Below, piece after piece: positions 5,652 to 9,090 of a DNA stretch of 9,090 bases. The position numbers and the translations under genes are program-made. The stretch's first letter is position 1. Each line of letters begins with the position of its first letter. This DNA is from an uncultured Campylobacter sp. Its GTDB lineage: Bacteria > Campylobacterota > Campylobacteria > Campylobacterales > Campylobacteraceae. The stretch spans positions 1 to 9,090 of the forward strand of contig NZ_CALIJA010000159.1 in assembly GCF_938017615.1 (NCBI RefSeq). Reading direction: 5' to 3'. A model generated the notes under the pieces. The model saw only the letters and a list, made by a program, of their open reading frames with translations, had not been told where the DNA came from and ran no database searches.

Positions 5652-6473
5652 TTACACTATGCTCTCATAAAATTTCCACGCAGGCAGGCTTAGCGTCTGC
5701 ACTGCCTCTATCTCTTTACTCTCGGGTTCAAACTTGGCATATCCCCACCACTCGTTACGCTCTAGGCACAGCTTATAGCGCTCAAGCAGGGCTAGATATG
5801 TCTTGCGCCCTTGCTCTATCGCCGCCTCGTCTAGCGTATAAAAGCCCGTCATATAAGGCTTTTTGGTTTCGACTGCGATAAAAAGGAAGTTTTCTACCCG
5901 CTTGCCGCATAGGCGCAAGATATCGGTATAAAACGCCGCTTGGATGTGATAGTTAAAATTTGCTACCGATTTTGCAAATCCGTCCGCGCTAGCGTCGGAG
6001 GTCGTTTTCAAATCTACGCAAAGCCCCAGCGCTTCGTTTAAAAAGTCGGGGCGACACCTCACGGGCACCCCCGAAATCTCCGCAAAATAGCTCTGCTCCG
6101 CTAGCCCGTCTTTTAAAAAAAGCGCCGTCTCTCTCATAGAATTGACCGCGTTTGCGATGGCGGTCGCTTTTTCGTAGGCTTCGGCGTCTAATACGATCTT
6201 TTCGCCCGCACCCTTTAAAAACTCTGCGTAAGCCTCTTTGCCCTCTTTAGTGCGTTTATCGGCTTTGGGTTCAACCGCAAATTCTTTTAAAAAATCTGCA
6301 GGCTCTAAAACCAACTTATGCACTGCCGAACCCAAGATCAAGGCCTTGCTATCTGGCTTTTCAAACTCATCTTTGAATTTGAAGTGATAGGGGCTCTTGG
6401 CGAGCAAATCAAGATCGCTTTTTGAAATTTCCGCCCGTGCGTGGTAGTCTTTGATACTCATTGTTTCGCGCAT
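5652..6473 (-). CDS. recE: RecE-like exonuclease VIII (PD-(D/E)XK nuclease)
   Basis: The 273-residue protein matches the nuclease domain of RecE, a 5'-3' double-strand exonuclease that leaves 3' tails for RecT. Visible motifs are the helix with GSAVHKL (His52), CRPDF (Asp143), the CVDLKTT strand (Asp154 and Lys156 of the D-x-K motif) and YHIQAAFYTD with Gln178 and Tyr182. These are all catalytic or metal-site elements of this PD-(D/E)XK branch. It is much shorter than E. coli RecE but normal for the stand-alone nuclease domain. The ATG at 6473 has an AAGGA site. ATG at 6461 (MSIKDYHARAE) overlaps the small upstream gene's TGA and could be the true start, matching the usual family N-terminus. 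Confidence 0.93.
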   Translation of the reverse strand: MRETMSIKDYHARAEISKSDLDLLAKSPYHFKFKDEFEKPDSKALILGSAVHKLVLEPADFLKEFAVEPKADKRTKEGKEAYAEFLKGAGEKIVLDAEAYEKATAIANAVNSMRETALFLKDGLAEQSYFAEISGVPVRCRPDFLNEALGLCVDLKTTSDASADGFAKSVANFNYHIQAAFYTDILRLCGKRVENFLFIAVETKKPYMTGFYTLDEAAIEQGRKTYLALLERYKLCLERNEWWGYAKFEPESKEIEAVQTLSLPAWKFYESIV

Positions 6474-6592
6474 CGCATATCCTTTTTTCTGGCATTTACA
6501 AATTTAGCAAAGCTGCTAAATTTCGTGTGTTTACCGACACCCATCCGAGTCCGATAAGCTATAAATTCTTCTCTAAAATCTTTTAAGCTCAT
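6458..6592 (-). CDS. small hypothetical protein (44 aa), basic
   Basis: This gene encodes 44 residues, starting MSLKDFREEFIAYRTRMGVG and ending in a very basic segment (NARKKDMRCAKQ). It has a good AAGGA ribosome binding site 7 bases before the ATG, and its stop overlaps the recE-like gene start region (ATGA at 6461). Both points support translation. I do not recognise a family. The net positive charge would suit nucleic acid binding, but nothing specific is visible. It fills the otherwise empty gap between the DUF3560 gene and recE. Confidence 0.55.
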   Translation of the reverse strand: MSLKDFREEFIAYRTRMGVGKHTKFSSFAKFVNARKKDMRCAKQ

Positions 6593-6639
6593 TGTTTATC
6601 CTTTCTAGGGCTAGAAATAAACTAGCCCGTTAATGGAGT

Positions 6640-7269
6640 TTAGCCCCATAGTTTTTGGGCTAATTCTACTTTCTGCGCTAGCTCTTTTACTGCTTTCGTA
6701 GCATAAGTTAAGCTATAACTGTGCTCGCGTTCTATCGTGCCGTCCTTTAGCCCTTTTTGGCGCGCTTTGGCTTTTTCTAACTGTGCCGTAAAGTATTCAA
6801 GGCTTTCGGGCATTGATAGGTTTATCTCCTCCGCCTTTGCTTCCCAATACTCGGCTTTGCGCGCTCTTTCGTCGGCGATTTCTTGCTCTTTTACGCTACT
6901 CCCCATCCTGTTCCAGTTGCGCTCAATTAATGCTCGGTGCCTATGCTCGCTGTGATGCCCGACCTTTATCGGCTCGCCGAGCCTTAGAAACTCTGCGCCC
7001 TCTTGGCTTTTTTGATACCACTCGAAGCTCTTTTTCGCGTGCACCGCTTGCGAGTTTCTGTATTTTTCTGCTTTTCTTGTTGCATAGCTTTCCTCTAATC
7101 TCACGATTGAGTAATAAAACTTGTCGTTTTTTTCTGCTAGCAGGTTATAGACCTCGCATTCGACCTTTTTGCCATATTGCGTTTCAAGGACTATAACCTC
7201 GCCTTTGTTGTGTTTTTCATCGCATTGAGCCACCCATACATTGGGGCAATATTTTTTAAAAACATTCAT
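6640..7269 (-). CDS. DUF3560 domain protein
   Basis: This 209-residue protein contains the DUF3560 hallmark GEPIKVGHHSEHRHR at about residues 98-112, followed by a charged helical stretch (NWNRMGSSVKEQEIADERARKAEYWEAKAEEI). The N-terminal 60 residues form a small beta-rich region (VIVLETQYGKKVECEVYNL). The C-terminal 50 are helical. DUF3560 proteins are common on plasmids and phages near replication and recombination genes; their function is not established. The clustered histidines of GHHSExRHR look like a metal or catalytic site, which is inference. The gene lies second in operon A. Confidence 0.85.
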   Translation of the reverse strand: MNVFKKYCPNVWVAQCDEKHNKGEVIVLETQYGKKVECEVYNLLAEKNDKFYYSIVRLEESYATRKAEKYRNSQAVHAKKSFEWYQKSQEGAEFLRLGEPIKVGHHSEHRHRALIERNWNRMGSSVKEQEIADERARKAEYWEAKAEEINLSMPESLEYFTAQLEKAKARQKGLKDGTIEREHSYSLTYATKAVKELAQKVELAQKLWG

Positions 7270-7327
7270 TTTCTATCCTTTTAATATCCCAAATCTTAGG
7301 TTTGAGATCGTAAATTTCGTATGCTTT

Positions 7328-7549
7328 CTAAATAGCTTTTTCAGAAGCCGTAGCATCAGCCGTAGCATCGCGCTCCTCCTTTTTTCGCTCCGCCACCCTT
7401 GCTAGTAGTGCGAGGTCTATCAGCAGATCACCTACGCTCATTCCGCTCATCTGTGAAACTTCGCATAGATGCTCCGCTACGGAGTCCAAATATTGCGAAA
7501 TGCTATTTGCGAACTCATCGGCGGCGTCTTGAAACTCTTGATTTTTCAT
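7328..7549 (-). CDS. small helical hypothetical protein, first gene of operon A
   Basis: This 73-residue protein, starting MKNQEFQDAADEFANSISQY, is predicted from its composition to be almost entirely helical. The last 20 residues are charged then alanine/threonine-rich (ERKKEERDATADATA). No family is recognised. It has a strong AAAGGAG site 6 bases before the ATG. That site lies immediately after the U-run of the long inverted repeat, so the gene's expression would depend on read-through of that structure. Confidence 0.65.
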   Translation of the reverse strand: MKNQEFQDAADEFANSISQYLDSVAEHLCEVSQMSGMSVGDLLIDLALLARVAERKKEERDATADATASEKAI

Positions 7550-7567
7550 CGTTTTCTCCTTTAAAAA

Positions 7568-7673
7568 ATATCCATAAAAGAGCCTCCGATTTAAGGATTT
7601 TCATTCGAAAAGATACAGCAAAGATTTTTAACCGCCTAAGGAGCAAGGCGAGTGGAGGCTCATTTATGGATAT
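7568..7673 (-). repeat. 20-bp inverted repeat followed by U-run; possible attenuator or tRNA trailer
   Basis: Arms at 7568-7587 and 7654-7673 are complementary over 20 bases with one mismatch (minus strand ATATCCATAAATGAGCCTCC against the reverse complement of the other arm) around a 66-base loop. In the leftward direction the second arm leads straight into six Ts (7563-7568) and then the ribosome binding site of the first gene, which is the form of an intrinsic terminator with a large loop. Within the loop smaller hairpins are possible: arms 7633-7637 and 7646-7650, and a TTTTC/GAAAA stem. The right arm touches the encoded CCA of the tRNA-like gene. It could end the leader RNA, attenuate the operon or guide tRNA 3' processing. 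Confidence 0.65.
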
Positions 7674-7749
7674 GGAGACGATAGGCGGGAGTCGAACCCA
7701 CAACAACGAAGCTCCTTTGCTTCTGCTCTGCCGTTGCGCTACTATCGTC
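7673..7749 (-). tRNA. tRNA-like gene with abnormal anticodon arm
   Basis: The minus strand folds into most of a cloverleaf. Acceptor GACGATAG pairs with CTATCGTC (8 bp, or 7 bp plus a His-like extra pair), followed by T and an encoded CCA. A D-arm of tRNA type has the invariant GG (AACGGCAGAGC). The T-arm is textbook: GTGGG, loop TTCGACT, CCCGC. The anticodon arm is wrong: GAAGC pairs with GCTTC, leaving only the 6-base loop AAAGGA, or GAAG/CTTC with an 8-base loop. Neither has the near-universal U33, so no anticodon can be assigned with confidence. The variable loop is short, so it is not a Ser, Leu or Sec tRNA. It may be a degenerate tRNA or a tRNA-like leader element. Confidence 0.6.
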
Positions 7750-7900
7750 TTAAAGACAAGGATTTTTCTACCCCCGAACTTGTCGCTATCGGGGCTGATT
7801 ACTCGGGTATGGGTTGTCGTATCCATACGGACGCTTCCCGTAGCTTCTGCCCGACGCGGGCTCGGTGTGGGGCACCTTGGTTTTGATGAGCGTATCTTAC
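7750..7900 (-). ncRNA. GC-rich structured leader, no convincing gene
   Basis: Between the operator region and the tRNA-like gene lies a stretch clearly richer in G and C than its flanks, with no supported protein gene. It can form four separate hairpins: 7772-7777 with 7789-7794 (CCCCGA/TCGGGG), 7807-7812 with 7823-7828 (GTATGG/CCATAC), 7849-7853 with 7857-7861 (GCCCG/CGGGC) and 7864-7867 with 7873-7876 (GGTG/CACC). It would be the 5' part of the leftward transcript. It could be a structured untranslated leader or a small RNA; no known RNA family was recognised. Open frames through it in both directions lack start signals. Confidence 0.35.
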
Positions 7901-7953
7901 CTAAAGTAATATTAAAAATTACTTAAAGTAAGACAAAAGGTAATAAAAAGTAA
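7897..7953. promoter_or_regulatory. three operator-like sites with exact 22-bp spacing
   Basis: The unit (T/A)AAAGTAA occurs at 7902-7909, 7924-7931 and 7946-7953, a period of exactly 22 bp, or two helical turns. The middle copy sits in a perfect 13-bp palindrome TTACTTAAAGTAA (7919-7931), and the first in a near-perfect one TTACCTAAAGTAA (7897-7909). The third keeps only the right half. The sites lie between two divergent promoters and overlap the leftward -10 and spacer, the arrangement of a lambda-type operator bound by a dimeric repressor. The cognate repressor gene is not visible in the window. Confidence 0.7.
7909..7936 (-). promoter_or_regulatory. candidate leftward early promoter
   Basis: On the minus strand TTGTCT (7931-7936) stands 16 bases before TAATAT (7909-7914), a fair sigma-70 match. 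It would start transcription near 7902, reading into the structured leader, the tRNA-like gene and operon A. Operator site 1 touches its -10 and site 2 fills the spacer, so repressor binding would block it. It is the only credible promoter for operon A seen in the 450 bases upstream of the first gene. Confidence 0.55.
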
Positions 7954-7974
7954 TGAGTTTTTTGTTAGAATTAG

Positions 7975-7983
7975 TGGTATAAT
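7975..7983 (+). promoter_or_regulatory. rightward extended -10 promoter
   Basis: TGGTATAAT is a perfect extended -10 element, and the T-rich stretch before it with no clear -35 is typical of Campylobacter promoters. The -10 overlaps an 8-bp inverted repeat, TATAATTT/AAATTATA (7978-7996). It lies 18 bp upstream of the ATG at 8002. By position this would be expected to drive the phage repressor, but the frame that follows does not look like one. Confidence 0.6.
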
Positions 7984-8001
7984 TTCAAAAATTATAAAAA
8001 G

Positions 8002-8100
8002 ATGGGTCAATGCGCGCGATTTTTTTCTCGTAAAGAATACTTTGACAAAGCTTGCGACGGCGGATATCAACCAAGGTGCGATGAATATAAAAATATAAAT
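8002..8100 (+). pseudogene. Sel1-like repeat fragment
   Basis: The frame opened by ATG 8002 begins MGQCARFF and continues RKEYFDKACDGGYQPRCDEY. The pattern YF-KACDGGY-x2-CDxYK, with its two cysteines 8 residues apart, resembles the last repeat of cysteine-rich Sel1-like (Hcp-type) proteins common in Campylobacter and Helicobacter, which normally end soon after such a repeat. Only one partial repeat is present, so it is a fragment. No good ribosome binding site precedes the ATG (only AAAAAG). It reads in frame into the cardiolipin synthase sequence. The call rests on recognising a short motif. Confidence 0.45.
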
Positions 8101-9090
8101 ATGAATGAAAGAGAGCAGGAAATTGTAAAAATGCTCTACAAATCTGAAGGGACATTTTTGACTAATAATACGAGCTATAGATTGTTTTACAATGGAAAAG
8201 ATGCGTTTGATTCGATTTTGGAAGATATAAAAGGCGCAAAACACAGTATTTATATGGAATATTTTATTTGGAAATCAGACGAGCTGGGAGAAAAAATTAA
8301 AAATTTACTTTTGAAAAAGGCAAAAGAAGGTGTAAAAATAAAATTGCTTTTTGATGGTGTGGGGGCGTTTAATTTGTCAAGAAAATACAAAAAAGAATTG
8401 AAAATGGCTGGAATTGAAGCAAGGTTCTTTTTAGATGTAAAATTTTCAATAACAAAATTGAATTATAGAAATCATAGAAAAATGACGATTGTTGACAATG
8501 AAATTTTACATACTGGCGGAATGAATGTAGGTCAAGAATATATTGACGGTGGGAAGAGGTTTTCTAGCTGGAGAGATACGAATGCAAGATTTATTGGGGA
8601 AATAACTGCGCAATATTTAGCCATTTTTGTAACAGATTGGTTAAACAGCGGTGGAAAAAATGACGATTTTTCACGGATTATAAAATCGGAAGCGGTTAAA
8701 GAAATAAAAGAGCAAGAACCGATTGATAAGCAAAAGTTGAAATATGTCATGCAAGTTTCTTCAAGTGGACCTGATACCGAGTGGACAACATTAAAATACC
8801 TGTACTCAAAGATGATTTCTGTCGCAAAAAAAGAGATAATCATACAAAGTCCATATTTTGTACCTGACACGAGTCTTGTTTCACAGCTAAAAATAATGGC
8901 ACTCTCAGGAGTTAAAATAAAAATAATGATGACGGGAGTTCCCGATAAAAAAATTCCGTATTGGATTGCAGAAACTTATTTTGAGGAATTAATTGATGTT
9001 GGAGTGAAAATTTACAGGTATAAAGCTGGATTTTTGCACTGTAAAAATATAATTGTGGATGAAAAGATGTCGACAATGGGAACTTGTAAT
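8101..9090 (+). CDS. cls: cardiolipin synthase, lacking the N-terminal membrane part and cut at the window end
   Basis: Bacterial cardiolipin synthases are membrane phospholipase D-type enzymes that join two phosphatidylglycerols. The frame shows the family core: SIYMEYFIWKSDELGEKI, KIKLLFDGVG, the first HKD motif as HRKMTIVDNEILHTGG (His codon at 8473), QSPYFVPD, and the second HKD motif as HCKNIIVDEK (His codon at 9037). The frame is open upstream to 7975, so a fused protein from ATG 8002 is possible. Family members normally begin with two transmembrane segments of about 60-70 residues, which are absent here. Base composition drops sharply to AT-rich, with AAA, ATA and GGA codons like Leptotrichia and unlike everything to its left. 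The gene is incomplete at 9090. Confidence 0.93.
   Translation, partial: MNEREQEIVKMLYKSEGTFLTNNTSYRLFYNGKDAFDSILEDIKGAKHSIYMEYFIWKSDELGEKIKNLLLKKAKEGVKIKLLFDGVGAFNLSRKYKKELKMAGIEARFFLDVKFSITKLNYRNHRKMTIVDNEILHTGGMNVGQEYIDGGKRFSSWRDTNARFIGEITAQYLAIFVTDWLNSGGKNDDFSRIIKSEAVKEIKEQEPIDKQKLKYVMQVSSSGPDTEWTTLKYLYSKMISVAKKEIIIQSPYFVPDTSLVSQLKIMALSGVKIKIMMTGVPDKKIPYWIAETYFEELIDVGVKIYRYKAGFLHCKNIIVDEKMSTMGTCN

Noticed and set aside
7673..7749. Selenocysteine tRNA, because of the 8-bp acceptor stem
   Set aside because: There is no long variable arm, the D-stem is short and no UCA anticodon is present.
7515..7826. Minus-strand frame of 103 aa across the tRNA-like gene
   Set aside because: Its VAQRQSRSKGASLLWVRLPP stretch is the usual false protein read from a tRNA, it overlaps the first real gene, and its ATG at 7826 has no ribosome binding site.
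7399..7926. Plus-strand frame of 175 aa opposite the leader and first gene
   Set aside because: It runs antisense to a well-supported gene, the tRNA-like element and the structured leader, and has no family resemblance or start signal.
7912..8244. Hydrophobic minus-strand frame of 110 aa, at first sight a membrane protein
   Set aside because: The hydrophobicity comes from reading AT-rich sequence antisense across the promoter and the Sel1/cls join; there is no ribosome binding site.
8532..8870. Minus-strand frame of 112 aa inside the cardiolipin synthase
   Set aside because: It is antisense to an unmistakable phospholipase D family gene and is a shadow of it.
1..9090. CRISPR array, insertion sequence, integrase or attachment site
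   Set aside because: No regularly spaced direct repeats with spacers, no transposase or integrase, and no duplicated core sequence were found; the 22-bp period repeats are only three short operator-like units.

Overview
The window looks like the early and replication region of a temperate phage or prophage of a Campylobacter-like Campylobacterota host. Reasons: mid-GC sequence with aaaattt/aaatttc-rich stretches, AAGGA-type ribosome binding sites, an extended -10 promoter without a clear -35, and phage families throughout (RecE/RecT, SSB, AntA, Bro-N, YopX, DUF3560). From about 8100 to the end the sequence becomes abruptly AT-rich and encodes a cardiolipin synthase that looks like a Fusobacteriota (Leptotrichia-like) gene. 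The taxonomy is inferred from composition and remembered family resemblance; no search was run.

Layout. Almost all phage genes lie on the minus strand and are transcribed from right to left. A control region (about 7880-8001) has divergent promoters and three operator-like sites spaced exactly 22 bp apart. The leftward transcript begins with a GC-rich, hairpin-rich leader (7750-7900). It then passes a tRNA-like gene with an encoded CCA but an abnormal anticodon arm (7673-7749), and a 20-bp inverted repeat followed by a U-run just before the first gene. Operon A (7549 to 2793) follows: a 73-aa protein, a DUF3560 protein, a 44-aa protein, RecE-like exonuclease, RecT-like annealing protein, an HNH homing endonuclease, SSB, a zinc-ribbon protein, a 26-aa HTH remnant, a 117-aa protein and a 54-aa ribbon-helix-helix protein. 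Two overlapping intrinsic terminators end it. A new regulatory region (2652-2755) with a strong ribosome binding site starts operon B (2651 leftward): an AntA antirepressor, a Bro-N antirepressor, two unrecognised proteins, a YopX protein and a further gene cut by the window edge.

How it works together. RecE resects double-stranded ends, RecT anneals the resulting single strands and SSB protects them, a standard phage recombination set. The second operon would act on lysogeny control through its antirepressors.

The most notable observation is the HNH endonuclease between recT and ssb. It interrupts the original ssb start: a 12-codon ssb beginning survives upstream, still on the old ribosome binding site, and now feeds translation into the endonuclease. 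The endonuclease's own 3' end supplies a diverged replacement ssb start in another reading frame. Also notable are the tRNA-like/attenuator leader, the 22-bp operator triad, and the in-frame join near 8100 between a Sel1-like fragment and a cardiolipin synthase, which is more likely an assembly chimera than a real fusion.
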